From Prunella strophiata (Eukaryota; Chordata; Aves; Passeriformes; Prunellidae): a DNA stretch of 64,000 nt. The position numbers and the translations under genes were made by a program. Where the stretch lies: NCBI GenBank assembly GCA_036583965.1, contig JAZBQD010000017.1:22292385-22356384 (forward strand), in the 5' to 3' direction. The notes under the pieces were generated by a model. That model was given only the letters and a program-made list of their open reading frames with translations. It ran no database searches and was not told the origin of the DNA. Below, piece after piece: positions 63,911 through 64,000 of this stretch (positions within the stretch are counted from its first letter, which is position 1; every line of letters starts with the position of its first letter).

Positions 63911-64000
63911 GTGCCAGCTTCTACATTTTGAGACAGTTCATTAATTTCTTTCCATCCTGCAATATTTTGCAAATTCCAAGCTATGACATTTGGAGTGTTA

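Overview
This 64 kb window looks like bird nuclear DNA. It is AT-rich, gene-poor and intronic, with short 5'-truncated CR1 LINE copies in both orientations that end in the octamer-like ATTCTATG/TGATTCTG tails typical of birds. It also has endogenous-retrovirus LTRs of the avian ERVL style (poly-pyrimidine 3' end, terminal AAACCAC/ATGACA). I cannot name the species. The one gene I recognise, KIAA1958, is as far as I know on the Z chromosome in birds (human 9q32), so a Z-linked origin is a reasonable inference.

KIAA1958 occupies the minus strand. A large GC-rich coding exon (40003 down to 38851) carries the conserved N-terminus. It is spliced over an 18.1 kb intron (38850-20715) to a single large terminal exon (20714-19669). 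That exon encodes a tyrosine-recombinase-like DUF3504 domain, the module domesticated from Crypton DNA transposons. Both splice junctions are phase 1, and the joined frame gives a 732-residue protein, close to the roughly 716 residues I recall for the human protein. The positions where active recombinases keep Arg, His-x-x-Arg and Tyr do not hold those residues here, so the protein is probably a DNA-binding or scaffolding derivative and not an active recombinase. A proximal poly(A) signal lies about 1.24 kb past the stop (18430-18425). A more distal candidate lies at about 5640.

Layout. 1-18.4 kb lies downstream of KIAA1958: an ERVL-like LTR (1.69-2.47 kb), a CR1 (2.5-3.5 kb), a long AT-rich segment without genes (3.5-15.2 kb), and a 1.6 kb CR1 with a decayed reverse transcriptase (15.2-16.8 kb). 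18.4-40.0 kb holds KIAA1958, with a CR1 fragment in the intron at 31.3-31.8 kb and an AT-rich palindrome at 30.3 kb. 40.0-64 kb lies upstream and is probably 5' intron. It contains five CR1 pieces and one ERVL-like LTR (59.2-60.5 kb) that is split by a second LTR-like insertion flanked by an exact 5-bp duplication. No CpG-island promoter, tRNA, rRNA or second convincing protein gene is visible.

The most interesting content is the domesticated, apparently catalytically dead Crypton recombinase exon. Next are the nested LTR, a 28-bp perfect palindrome beside a 16-bp tandem repeat, and two perfect short hairpins, one of them inside a CR1 copy.
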